NCBI GenBank assembly: GCA_947498705.1
Contig: CANMLW010000002.1
Coordinates: 124,001 to 188,000, forward strand
DNA: 64,000 bases
Source: an uncultured Aquimarina sp.
Lineage (GTDB): Bacteria > Bacteroidota > Bacteroidia > Flavobacteriales > Flavobacteriaceae
Direction: 5' to 3'
Shown here: piece after piece, positions 9,540 to 16,366 of the stretch
Numbering within the stretch: the stretch's first letter is position 1
How the letters are laid out: each line of letters begins with the position of its first letter
Position numbers and translations under genes: made by a program
Notes under the pieces: model-generated
The model's input: the letters and a program-made list of their open reading frames with translations, nothing else
The model's database searches: none
Told to the model about the DNA's origin: nothing

Positions 9540-10052
9540 TTATACTTCAGAGAATTTATGTAAGATTTGACTAAATCGGGCGCCTGCTTGTGCAACACCG
9601 TCTAATACATTGGTGTCGATCAAATCTGCTTCGTCGGGCGATTCGTACCCTAATTGATTGGTGGTTTTACGTAATCTGTTAGATAAAAACAGAGCCAGTG
9701 AGTAGTAAAAGTTAGATCTAAATGTCACATCAGAGTCTAGCTTTTCGTTCATTAACTCACGAGAAATACTATAGACAACACTTGTTTCTGATGCCATTAC
9801 AGATACCGAAGGTGGTCGTGATTCTAAAAACGACATTTCTCCTACAATTTCTCCCGGACCAATAGTCGCAACTTCGTGATCTCTATCTACTATAGAGAGT
9901 TGTCCCGATAAGATGATATAAATATTTTCTACATCTTCTCCTTTGCGTATTAGTGTATCCTGAGGGTTCAGATTTTTTTTAGAGCCATTTTGAATCATCC
10001 ATTCGATATCCAAGTCGGTTAAGTGGCCTAATAAAAAAAGTACTTTTTTCAT
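9540..10052 (-). CDS. Cyclic-nucleotide-binding-fold protein, first gene of export operon
   Basis: 170 residues. Residues ~20-115 are a CRP-type cNMP-binding fold (DTLIRKGEDVENIYIILSG, IGPGEIVGEMSFLE, RPPSVSVMA). The phosphate-binding cassette GEMSFLESRPPSVSV is close to the cAMP-binding consensus, with an Arg-Pro pair near the usual Arg. There is no HTH domain; the C-terminus is a short helical tail. It is therefore not a classical Crp regulator and may instead control the exporter, whose second ABC subunit carries a related N-terminal fold. It is the first gene after the shared direct-repeat promoter at 10102-10159 and is followed 12 bp later by the TolC gene. A ligand-bound gate or scaffold role is inference. 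Confidence 0.85.
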   Translation of the reverse strand: MKKVLFLLGHLTDLDIEWMIQNGSKKNLNPQDTLIRKGEDVENIYIILSGQLSIVDRDHEVATIGPGEIVGEMSFLESRPPSVSVMASETSVVYSISRELMNEKLDSDVTFRSNFYYSLALFLSNRLRKTTNQLGYESPDEADLIDTNVLDGVAQAGARFSQILHKFSEV

Positions 10053-10101
10053 ATTGTTATCATTTGAAATTAAAAATCAACTTAGTGCTATAAGTATTGG
10101 G

Positions 10102-10159
10102 CTAATTTAGGAGGGAAAGCTGGTATAAAACTGACAAGAAAACGTGTAGAACTGCCAAG
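10102..10159 (-). promoter_or_regulatory. Promoter with two direct-repeat activator sites (export operon)
   Basis: On the plus strand two direct repeats, GTATAAAACTGACAAG (10123-10138) and GTGTAGAACTGCCAAG (10144-10159), are 21 bp apart. Thirteen bases nearer the gene lies CTAATTTA (10102-10109), which reads TAAATTAG in the direction of transcription and resembles the Bacteroidota -7 element. The same geometry recurs at 10645-10702 and 11209-11266. Twenty-one-bp spaced direct repeats overlapping the -33 region fit a class II AraC- or LytTR-type activator. Confidence 0.75.
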
Positions 10160-10177
10160 TTATATGAGTAAATAGCG

Positions 10178-10210
10178 AGACCCCAAAGGTTTTTGAAACC
10201 TTTGGGGTCT
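10178..10210 (-). terminator. Hairpin after precursor 1 (no clear T-tract)
   Basis: A perfect 15-bp stem: AGACCCCAAAGGTTT (10178-10192), 3-nt loop, and its complement (10196-10210). It lies between the stop of precursor 1 and the promoter of the export operon. The sequence on the minus-strand exit side is not T-rich, so termination strength is uncertain. It shares its CCAAAGGTTT core with the hairpins at 10741 and 11283. Confidence 0.6.
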
Positions 10211-10273
10211 TACAATTAGTATAGTTTTACTAAATGAATATATTTCATAAAGAAAACACTGAGATAGGATGTA

Positions 10274-10618
10274 TTACTCAACACCCAATATCCATTTAGC
10301 GATTGGTACACTCACATTGTCATAAAGCCATTCTAATGGGTTTTGGGTGCCTCCTGATACTGCTTCTAGTTGATCTTCGGTTAGTTCTACGTCGTCCAGG
10401 TCTGGTTTTGCAGGGATGTTAATGTAGATATGATCAGGATTGGTTTGATCTATAACAAGAACTTCTTTATTACCAGATATTTCTTTTCCTGTGATTTTTT
10501 GGATCTCTTCTTTAGGATTAGCAATAAGACGTTCTTTAAAGTCAGTATCCTCCCAGGCTTTTGTGATTAGGGAGTTTAAAAGCTCTTGTCCTTTATTTTG
10601 TGCTGTTGTAGTTTCCAT
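10274..10618 (-). CDS. NHLP-leader peptide precursor 1
   Basis: 114 residues from the ATG at 10618. An upstream in-frame ATG at 10648 coincides with the -7 element, so it cannot lie in the transcript. The leader (1-90) begins METTTAQNKG, carries the nitrile-hydratase-like helix (LLNSLITKAWEDTDFKERL, ANPKEE) and NPDHIYINIPAKP, and ends ELTEDQLEAVSGG, a C39 cleavage site. The 24-residue core TQNPLEWLYDNVSVPIAKWI plus LGVE has no Cys and one Thr and one Ser. Hydrophobic residues fall at i/i+3/i+4 spacing, giving two short amphipathic helices split by Pro15. It is probably a linear secreted peptide rather than a lanthipeptide or azole peptide. The leader is nearly identical to precursor 2, so the two are duplicates with diverged cores. 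Confidence 0.93.
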   Translation of the reverse strand: METTTAQNKGQELLNSLITKAWEDTDFKERLIANPKEEIQKITGKEISGNKEVLVIDQTNPDHIYINIPAKPDLDDVELTEDQLEAVSGGTQNPLEWLYDNVSVPIAKWILGVE

Positions 10619-10644
10619 GTTTACGATTTTGATAAATAATACTG

Positions 10645-10702
10645 CCAATATATTTTAAAAAAGAGGTGTAAAACCGACAATAAAACTTAGAGAGCTGCCA
10701 AG
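10645..10702 (-). promoter_or_regulatory. Promoter with direct-repeat activator sites (precursor 1)
   Basis: Plus-strand half-sites GTGTAAAACCGACAAT (10666-10681) and TTAGAGAGCTGCCAAG (10687-10702) are 21 bp apart. Thirteen bases away is CCAATATA (10645-10652), which reads TATATTGG toward the gene. The predicted transcript starts about 20 nt before the ATG at 10618, which supports that start codon. The layout is identical to the other two promoters in this locus. Confidence 0.75.
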
Positions 10703-10740
10703 TGGTGAAGACAGGAAAGAGAAAAAGATTAATGTGAAAA

Positions 10741-10783
10741 AATTAAGGTCCCAAAGGTTTTCGAAACCTTTGGGACCTTAATT
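10741..10783 (-). terminator. Rho-independent terminator after precursor 2
   Basis: A perfect 20-bp stem (10741-10760 with 10764-10783) and 3-nt loop TCG. In the minus direction the stem is followed by TTTTTCACATTAATC, a usable T-tract. It separates precursor 2 from the promoter of precursor 1. The core CCCAAAGGTTT matches the hairpins at 10178 and 11283. Confidence 0.75.
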
Positions 10784-10850
10784 CATAATGATAAAACAGG
10801 TGTTTTTCGTATACATCAAAAAAGTTTAAACCCGTTCCATACTATAATTT

Positions 10851-11183
10851 TTAATTAATGAAACTATCAATCCAATCTTTCAATCTATCGATAGCATCTG
10901 TGACAGGACTACCACCTCCTGCTACGGTTTCTAATTGATTCTCGGTTAATTCTACATCATCCAAAGTTGGCTTTGCCGGGATGTTAATGTAGATATGATC
11001 AGGATTGGTTTGATCGAGAACAAGGACCTTTTTATCATTAGAGATCTCTTTTCCGATAATTTTCTCAACCTCTTCTTTGGGATTGGCAATAAGTCGTTTT
11101 TTAAACTCTGAATCTTCCCAAGCTTTTGTAATTAATGAATTTAAAAATATTTCTCCTTTGTTTTGTGCTGTTGTAGTTTCCAT
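10851..11183 (-). CDS. NHLP-leader peptide precursor 2
   Basis: 110 residues. The 90-residue leader is nearly identical to that of precursor 1 (METTTAQNKG start, NPDHIYINIPAKP, ELTENQLETVAGG). The 20-residue core after G90 is GSPVTDAIDRLKDWIDSFIN. V4, A7, I8, L11, W14, I15, F18 and I19 of the core line up on one face of a helix, with Asp, Arg and Lys on the other: an almost ideal amphipathic helix of net charge about -2, with no Cys. It looks like a short membrane-active or signalling helix (phenol-soluble-modulin-like in shape only). It has its own promoter (11209-11266) and terminator (10741-10783), so each precursor is an independent unit exported by the operon to the left. Confidence 0.93.
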   Translation of the reverse strand: METTTAQNKGEIFLNSLITKAWEDSEFKKRLIANPKEEVEKIIGKEISNDKKVLVLDQTNPDHIYINIPAKPTLDDVELTENQLETVAGGGSPVTDAIDRLKDWIDSFIN

Positions 11184-11208
11184 CTTTAGATTTTAGTAAA
11201 TAATACTG

Positions 11209-11266
11209 CCAATGTATTTTAAAAAAGAAGTGTAAAACTGACAATATAACTGGTAGAGCTGCCACA
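11209..11266 (-). promoter_or_regulatory. Promoter with direct-repeat activator sites (precursor 2)
   Basis: Plus-strand half-sites GTGTAAAACTGACAAT (11230-11245) and TGGTAGAGCTGCCACA (11251-11266), 21 bp apart. After a 13-bp gap comes CCAATGTA (11209-11216), reading TACATTGG toward the gene. The predicted leader before the ATG at 11183 is about 20 nt. The spacing is identical in all three copies. Confidence 0.75.
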
Positions 11267-11281
11267 TTGCAAGAGTAAAGT

Positions 11282-11317
11282 AAGACCCCAAAGGTTTTCA
11301 AAACCTTTAGGGGTCTT
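11282..11317. terminator. Hairpin upstream of precursor 2 promoter
   Basis: AAGACCCCAAAGGTTTT pairs with its complement around 11300-11317 with a single bulged T. Same CCAAAGGTTTT core as the hairpins behind the two precursors, so the locus repeats a hairpin-promoter-gene unit. No good T-tract on the minus side. Confidence 0.5.
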
Positions 11318-11345
11318 CTGTTTATTATCAATGATAATAAATAAA

Positions 11346-11382
11346 AAAAAAGCACATTAATGACCGTATAATGTGCTTTTTA
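11346..11382. terminator. Bidirectional terminator with A/T flanks
   Basis: AAAAAGCACATTA (11347-11359) pairs with TAATGTGCTTTTT (11369-11381) around a 9-nt loop. An A-run precedes it and a T-run ends it, so it can terminate on either strand. It most likely ends the transcript of the AraC-type gene, although 250 bp beyond its stop. Confidence 0.6.
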
Positions 11383-11502
11383 CCAGGAAATCGACTGTTA
11401 TGGTCGTAAAGGAAAAAAAGTGTTTCATTCCTGGATTTGTATAAAGGTGGTTTACCTCATAAAATTTCTCGATTATGTATTAAATATCTGAGATGCATAT
11501 TG

Positions 11503-11605
11503 ATTCTTCATTGTCAACCTGAACTTGTTTCAGGTTCTTGTCATAATTAGTACTTATGAGCGAAATGAGATTCCGAAATAAATTCGGAATGACATTGTTT
11601 AAAAT
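11503..11605. repeat. Dispersed palindromic repeats (CTGAACTTGTTTCAGG / ATTCCGAAATAAATTCGGAAT)
   Basis: Two adjacent short hairpins, AACCTGAACTTGTTTCAGGTT near 11517 and GATTCCGAAATAAATTCGG near 11570, the latter followed by AATGACA. They belong to the same family as the elements at 28408, 53450 and 55258. They create a spurious minus-strand reading frame across this gap. The rest of 11184-11633 holds only the promoter and hairpins listed separately. Confidence 0.7.
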
Positions 11606-11633
11606 CATTGTTACACAAAACATACTATCATAA

Positions 11634-12296
11634 TTATTTATGAGAAAAAATAAACTCTTTGGGGGTGATCCCATAGTGTTGAAAAAACAGTTTAGAAAAG
11701 TAATGAGTGTCATAATATCCTACCGCATAAGCTACCTCTGATACGGTGTTATACATAAACTTGCTTAAGAGTTCTTTGGCTTTATGTAATTTTAGAATCC
11801 TGATGTATTTATTAGGAGTAAGATGCAGCAGGTTTTTAATTTTTCGATGCAGTTGTCGTTCACTTATCGCCAGTTTATAGGATAGATCTTGCAAGTTTAC
11901 CTGGCTACTTTTTATTTCGTCAAAAACTTCGGTTTCAAAATTTACCAACCAGTGATGATCTGTGATCGAAATACTTTTAGGCTGTATCGCTTCTTTGCAC
12001 AGGTGTTTTACTTTTGGATTGGCATTATAAATATCAAAAATAATGGGTTGCTGTTTTTTAGAAACCTGTATCGATCTTGATCTGGCAATATCGGTTACCT
12101 CTTTGATCAATCTCGAAATTTCCTGACTATTCGAAAAAATAATTTCGGATACATTCTCTGGTTTTTCATTATTTTTAATCTGTTTAGCTCTTTCATTGGC
12201 CTCAATAATAGAAGTTAACGGATTTTGTAAATGCTGTGCGATTTGTATCAGGATATCAGAAGAGTTCCAGTCTATTGTTTGATGAGTAGCTTCCAT
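11634..12296 (-). CDS. AraC-type regulator with degenerate kinase dimerisation domain
   Basis: 220 residues. Residues ~15-70 resemble a HisKA dimerisation helix pair (IAQHLQNPLTSIIEANERA), but the phosphoacceptor position of the usual HELRTPL box is Gln21, so it cannot be a working kinase. A linker (~70-125) leads to a C-terminal AraC/XylS double HTH (~128-218: LSYKLAISERQLHRKIKNLL, then VSEVAYAVGYYDTHYFSKLF and HYGITPKEF). No receiver domain and no membrane helix. It resembles the output end of a Bacteroidota hybrid two-component protein cut down to a cytoplasmic dimer. It lies directly upstream of the three 21-bp direct-repeat promoters and is the best candidate to activate them. A repressor role or unrelated target cannot be excluded. 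Confidence 0.85.
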   Translation of the reverse strand: MEATHQTIDWNSSDILIQIAQHLQNPLTSIIEANERAKQIKNNEKPENVSEIIFSNSQEISRLIKEVTDIARSRSIQVSKKQQPIIFDIYNANPKVKHLCKEAIQPKSISITDHHWLVNFETEVFDEIKSSQVNLQDLSYKLAISERQLHRKIKNLLHLTPNKYIRILKLHKAKELLSKFMYNTVSEVAYAVGYYDTHYFSKLFFQHYGITPKEFIFSHK

Positions 12297-12351
12297 TTTT
12301 ATTTGTTTTTTGAGATAAATGATTTGTAGAATATTGGTGATGATTATGATT

Positions 12352-13560
12352 CTAGTAGTATATTTTTAGTAATCCAGCTCTAATCAATCTACCGGCCAGT
12401 TTTAGTTTGTTGGCATCACTTAGACTAGGGATATCGTTGACCAAAAATGCTTCTTTATGATCTGCAATAAACTCTAAGGCAGGGGCAATGGCGGCAGGAC
12501 CTTTAACCACATTTCCAGAGAATAATATTCTTGCCACTGTAGCTGTTTTTAAGACACGACAATTCATATGATTTCTTTGTATAACCTTTGTCTCGAGCGT
12601 GATGTTCTCTATTTGATCGACATGTTCAAAATGCCCGTCGGCCATAGGTTTATGATCCACTTTAAATGCCTCACCCAAATGCTGCATGGTTTGTTTAAGT
12701 TGTTTTGGCTGTAGAGCATTATGTAGCAGCTCTGAAAGTGTATGCAGGATCTCTTCTGGCCATTCTTGGTTTTCCGGATTTAAAAAACCTACTGGTAAGG
12801 ATTGTCTTAATGCTACCTGGGTGTTTGTAATTTGATCCAATGATTTTGTAAGTACATCTATCCATTGTGTTGGGTATACCCCAATGGTAAGATGTAATGA
12901 GGACTCGTCTGTGGTAACCGCTTCGTGCGGAATCCCTCTTGGGATGTATAGCATATCACCCGCATTTAGAGTAATGTCTTGTACCTTGTTAAGGTGTTCT
13001 CTGGCAAATATGGGCTGGGGGCTGCCTACCCGGGGGGTTGGATATATGGTGTCGTATAGTTTCCAGTGCTTTTTTCCTGCTACCTGTACTACAAATACAT
13101 CATGCGTGTCATAATGTGGTAATAAGGCAGTTTGGTTTTTTGGTGTTAAGTACATATTCGCTGTGGTTTTATGGCTTAACAATGCACGCAGGTTGTGACA
13201 CAAGGTTTGTATAGGTGCCCAAAATCGGTCTATTTCATTAATCACAAGGGTGTACCCCTCTGCATAAGAAGTATAGAGTTTATTAAGGTTAAGACTCCCG
13301 TCTTTATTTTCGTAAGTAACGGGATCCAGTGGTTCCTGGTTTTTTACTACCCGTAGACTACTCCCTTTGGGCCTATGAAAATCTAATACCTTGTCGATAT
13401 CGGCCATAGCTAATAGCGGTGTAAAGTAAGAAGCGTTTTCTCGTTGTATAAGTAAGGGTTGTTTACCCCAGTATTGATGACTAAAATCTTCTACTGTATA
13501 AGGATAAATCAATTCCTGAAAATCTGTAACGATTTCTTTTTTTTCTAATACTAAATCCAT
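12352..13560 (-). CDS. JmjC/cupin-type 2-oxoglutarate oxygenase (ribosomal-oxygenase-like)
   Basis: 402 residues. The JmjC core has the iron triad H149-x-D151 (LLPHYDTHDVF) and H212 (IPRGIPHEAV), preceded by the typical entry SHQYWGKQPLLI and followed by LHLTIGVYP. A winged-helix-like C-terminal part ends in GRLIRAGLLKIYY. The layout matches bacterial RoxA/YcfD-type hydroxylases (Cupin_4 family), which hydroxylate Arg or His in ribosomal proteins. Here it follows the AraC-type regulator in the same direction, 55 bp upstream, in the NHLM locus, and the locus has no other candidate modifying enzyme. Modification of an exported peptide is therefore possible, but the default function is protein hydroxylation. 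None of the three shared direct-repeat promoters is found before it. Confidence 0.88.
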   Translation of the reverse strand: MDLVLEKKEIVTDFQELIYPYTVEDFSHQYWGKQPLLIQRENASYFTPLLAMADIDKVLDFHRPKGSSLRVVKNQEPLDPVTYENKDGSLNLNKLYTSYAEGYTLVINEIDRFWAPIQTLCHNLRALLSHKTTANMYLTPKNQTALLPHYDTHDVFVVQVAGKKHWKLYDTIYPTPRVGSPQPIFAREHLNKVQDITLNAGDMLYIPRGIPHEAVTTDESSLHLTIGVYPTQWIDVLTKSLDQITNTQVALRQSLPVGFLNPENQEWPEEILHTLSELLHNALQPKQLKQTMQHLGEAFKVDHKPMADGHFEHVDQIENITLETKVIQRNHMNCRVLKTATVARILFSGNVVKGPAAIAPALEFIADHKEAFLVNDIPSLSDANKLKLAGRLIRAGLLKIYY

Positions 13561-14098
13561 GACTATCGAGTGTTTTTTAGTAGTATTTTGTTTCTATTCA
13601 TTGTTTGCAAGCCGTTTAGGCTGACTGATTTTGTTTTTGGGGAGAAAAGCATTCCTTTAAATCATTAAAGGAATGCCTGCAAACTCAACTCAATCGATCC
13701 CTTTTTCCCCAATCTGGATAACTGCTATCTACCCAAAAAGAGATCATGTCTTTTATAAATAACTATGATTGATGCCTCATAGCAGTTTATTTTTTTGATA
13801 GTTTTTGATGACGGTGTAAAATGACAATGTCAACTAGGATATCAGCCTTGGATTTGCTTTTTTTGTTGAATCAAATATAGGGGTGAGAAATAGCCAATTA
13901 CAAGGGGATTACGTCTCGATTCTACGAATAAAGAGTCGCAATTCGTAGAATCTGGACACATGAAAATGATGGGTAAGTGATTAAAAATAGGAGGTTTAGC
14001 AATGATATGTGATAATAATTACCTTTTTTTGTGAGACGTTGTTTCAAATGATGGGTGATGGGGCGGTTTTTATTAATGAAGCTCCTTTTTTTGAATAG
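13561..14098. other. Intergenic region with nested inverted repeats
   Basis: No gene supported. GCATTCCTTTAA (13649-13660) pairs with TTAAAGGAATGC (13665-13676). Around it GTTTGCAAGCC (~13603) can pair with GCCTGCAAAC (~13675) and TTGGGGAGAAAA with a downstream TTTTTCCCC, so alternative structures are possible. At 13814 a single GTGTAAAATGACAA resembles one activator half-site but lacks the partner and the -7 element. Confidence 0.5.
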
Positions 14099-14215
14099 TC
14101 CCTTCTCCCTCCTTCGACACGCTCAGGATAGAATCTGGGAGAAGGCTAGGATGAGGGTGTTTATACAGGATATCCTCACCTTAATCCTCTCCCAAGGGGA
14201 GATTTAATAACAAAA
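14099..14215. repeat. Composite dispersed repeat with inserted CTTCGACA element
   Basis: CCCTTCTCCCT and AGGGAGAAGG-type arms (CCCTTCTCCC near 14100, GGGAGAAGG near 14136) flank CTTCGACACGCTCAGGATA. The arms alone form the common C-rich/G-rich hairpin seen near 24020. The remaining part (TCCTCACC...CCTCTCCCAAGGGGAG) is a further copy of the C/G-rich hairpin. Nothing coding is seen up to the gene at 14338. Confidence 0.65.
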
Positions 14216-14337
14216 CGAGAAGATAAACAATAGAAAAGAAAAACTAAATAACCAACAACACGTTACCCCTCGTTGGATTAGGTCTTACTAACAAAGAAAA
14301 GACCAAAATCAGCGAAGTGTTTAAATAATAAACCGTA

Positions 14338-16260
14338 ATGCACATTACTTTTAAAAACCTGATATTCCCAAAAAAAGGCCTATGTATGGGAGCATGCCTT
14401 TTGTTTCTTTTGGCTTGGGGTGCATCTGCCCAGGATACGACATCGATGGTAGTACATGACTCGATACGACAAATGGAGTATCAAAAATTGTACAAGCTTA
14501 TTTATGATATAAAAAGAGACCAACCCGAGCTGGCAGAAAAATATGCAGAAGTATATCTTAATCGTGCTAAAAAAGAAAAGAATATCCTGGAACAAGCAAA
14601 AGGATATCGCCTTTTTGTATTCATAAACCCTAAGAGTTATGAACAAGGTATAAGCTATATTGATAGTGCCATTACTATAGGAAAAAATTTAAAAGGTAAA
14701 AAATATCCGGCATTATTATATATACATAAAGGCTTATTCTTGGAAGAACAAGCAAATTTTAAAAAGGCATTGGATAATCATTTGATAGCTTTGAATATTG
14801 CTAAAAAAAGAGAGAATGGAGTATTGGAAAATGTATGCAATCATAATATCGCCTTAATTAAAAGAAAATTTGGGCATTATGAAGAATCCAAAGCACTTTT
14901 TAAAAATGTAGTACAATATGATTTAAAAAGATATCAAAAAAAAGAAATTCCAATATATCCTTATCATTTATCTTTGAAAGAATTAATCAATACTTATCGA
15001 TTGAATCAACAAATTGATTCGGCTTATATCCTCAATGAACGTGGAATTAAAGAATCTAAAGGAGAATTTCATGCCCCTTATTTTATTTTAAACCGAGGAA
15101 TATTGTCCTATCATAAAGATGAGTACATTGCGGCCGTCAAAGATATACAAAGTATTTTACCAATTATTACTAATCCCAAAAATGGATTGTATTTTAATAC
15201 ATTTACAATGCTGGATGCTTATTTGTATTTGGGTAAATCTTATGATGCTCTTCCTCGAAAAGAATTGGCGATACATTATTATAAAAAAATTGATTCGATT
15301 GCGGAAACCACCAATTATGTATTACCCGAAACCATTACGGCTTATTTGGCTTTGAAAAAGCATTATAGTAGTATAGATGATAAAAATAATCAATTGGTCT
15401 ATATCAATAAATTGTTACGGGCAGATAGTATTTTAAATGATAATTATACGTATCTACGAAAAACATTAAAGAATGAGTATGATACCCCCCGTTTGGTCGC
15501 TCAAAAAGAAGCGTTGATCCAGGAGTTAGAGGCTTCTAACAAAACATCGTCCTGGTGGGTATGGAGCTTGGCAACATTTGTACTAATCGTAAGTGGAATG
15601 ACCCTTTTTTATTATCGAAAACAACATTTGTATAAAGTACGGTTTCAAAAATTGATTGCGGGTGAAGCCCCCCTTCGACAGCCCTTCGACAAGCTCAGGG
15701 TGACATCTCAGGATGACATGCTTCGAGAACCCTTCGACAATGCCCGTTCTGAGCCCTTCGATAAACTCAAGACAAGCACTGCCGAAGGGCTCAGGGTGAC
15801 ACCTGAGGATACAGATGAGATATCCCATTCCGTAAAGTCAGAACCGGCTAAGTTGAATTCGCAGAAGGGAGAAAAAGATTTGGGGATTAGCTCCGATATT
15901 GTGACCAAGGTACTACAGGAGTTGGATACCTTCGAAAAAAAGCAGGAGTTTTTAAAAACCAATCTTACCACCGCTTCGGTAGCCCAAAAACTAAAAACCA
16001 ATGCCAAATACCTGTCAAAAATTATCAACTATCATAAACAAAAAAGTTTTACTCAATATATTAACGAATTGCGTATTGATTTTATCGTAGAAGCTTTAAA
16101 AACCAATACTAGATATCGGCAATATACTATCAAAGCGCTGGCTAGCGAAGCCGGGTTTAACTCTACCGAGGTATTTTCGAAATCCTTTTATAAAAAAACG
16201 GGGATCTATCCTTCGTATTTTATAAAACAGCTTGAAAAACAAGGGTATGAAGAAGGTTGA
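14338..16260 (+). CDS. Membrane TPR/AraC-type regulator, paralogue 1
   Basis: 640 residues. A secretion signal (GACLLFLLAWGASAQ) is followed by a conserved block (QMEYQKLYKLIYDIKRDQPE), about seven TPR-like helical pairs in the periplasm (~45-395), a TM helix at ~404-426 (WWVWSLATFVLIVSGMTLFYYRK), then a cytoplasmic linker and an AraC/XylS HTH (~520-636: KLKTNAKYLSKIINYHKQKS, IKALASEAGFNSTEVFSKSFYK). The architecture suggests a one-component sensor: periplasmic TPRs bind a ligand, perhaps a peptide, and the inner-side HTH controls genes. The linker (~443-490) is built largely from in-frame dispersed repeats (PFDKLRVTS and similar), which are absent or different in the two paralogues. The GG-peptide gene begins 107 bp downstream. 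Confidence 0.85.
   Translation: MHITFKNLIFPKKGLCMGACLLFLLAWGASAQDTTSMVVHDSIRQMEYQKLYKLIYDIKRDQPELAEKYAEVYLNRAKKEKNILEQAKGYRLFVFINPKSYEQGISYIDSAITIGKNLKGKKYPALLYIHKGLFLEEQANFKKALDNHLIALNIAKKRENGVLENVCNHNIALIKRKFGHYEESKALFKNVVQYDLKRYQKKEIPIYPYHLSLKELINTYRLNQQIDSAYILNERGIKESKGEFHAPYFILNRGILSYHKDEYIAAVKDIQSILPIITNPKNGLYFNTFTMLDAYLYLGKSYDALPRKELAIHYYKKIDSIAETTNYVLPETITAYLALKKHYSSIDDKNNQLVYINKLLRADSILNDNYTYLRKTLKNEYDTPRLVAQKEALIQELEASNKTSSWWVWSLATFVLIVSGMTLFYYRKQHLYKVRFQKLIAGEAPLRQPFDKLRVTSQDDMLREPFDNARSEPFDKLKTSTAEGLRVTPEDTDEISHSVKSEPAKLNSQKGEKDLGISSDIVTKVLQELDTFEKKQEFLKTNLTTASVAQKLKTNAKYLSKIINYHKQKSFTQYINELRIDFIVEALKTNTRYRQYTIKALASEAGFNSTEVFSKSFYKKTGIYPSYFIKQLEKQGYEEG
15668..15812 (+). repeat. 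Dispersed CTTCGACA repeats in frame inside paralogue 1
   Basis: At least five unit copies or fragments (CCCTTCGACAAGCTCAGG, CTTCGAGAACCCTTCGAC, CCCTTCGATAAACTC, GCCGAAGGGCTCAGGGTGAC) lie inside the coding sequence between TM helix and HTH. They add about 48 codons without breaking the frame. The same units occur between genes at 19010, 19070, 23762, 23820 and 24141. Confidence 0.85.
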
Positions 16261-16330
16261 TTCCTTGTTTTTACGGTCTTGATTCTTAGAATTAAGAGTA
16301 GCACCTCCTTTTTTTCTTGATTTATAGTGG

Positions 16331-16338
16331 TAAGTTTG
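16331..16338 (+). promoter_or_regulatory. -7 element TAAGTTTG before the GG-leader peptide
   Basis: TAAGTTTG matches the Bacteroidota TAnnTTTG box and would start a transcript about 20 nt before the ATG at 16367. A convincing -33 TTTG at the right distance is not obvious, so strength is unclear. Confidence 0.5.
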
Positions 16339-16366
16339 GCTTGCAATCACACAAAAATTTAAACTC

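Noticed and set aside
10645-10660. TTGGCAG motifs near the precursors as sigma-54 promoters
   Set aside because: The -12 GC is missing in all copies, and the TAnATTrG element plus 21-bp direct repeats explain the conservation better.
11480-11713. Minus-strand frame of 77 codons across the AraC 3' end and the gap
   Set aside because: It is formed by dispersed palindromic repeats (NLFRNL-type translation) and the out-of-frame end of the regulator; no start signal or family.
13814-13860. Possible fourth activator site before the JmjC gene
   Set aside because: Only one half-site-like sequence (GTGTAAAATGACAA), with a deletion, no convincing partner at 21 bp and no -7 element at 13 bp.
15583-16028. 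Two minus-strand frames containing CHPELVEG/LSKG-like sequence
   Set aside because: Well-known artefact of reading the CTTCGACA repeat in reverse; they lie inside the TPR/AraC gene.
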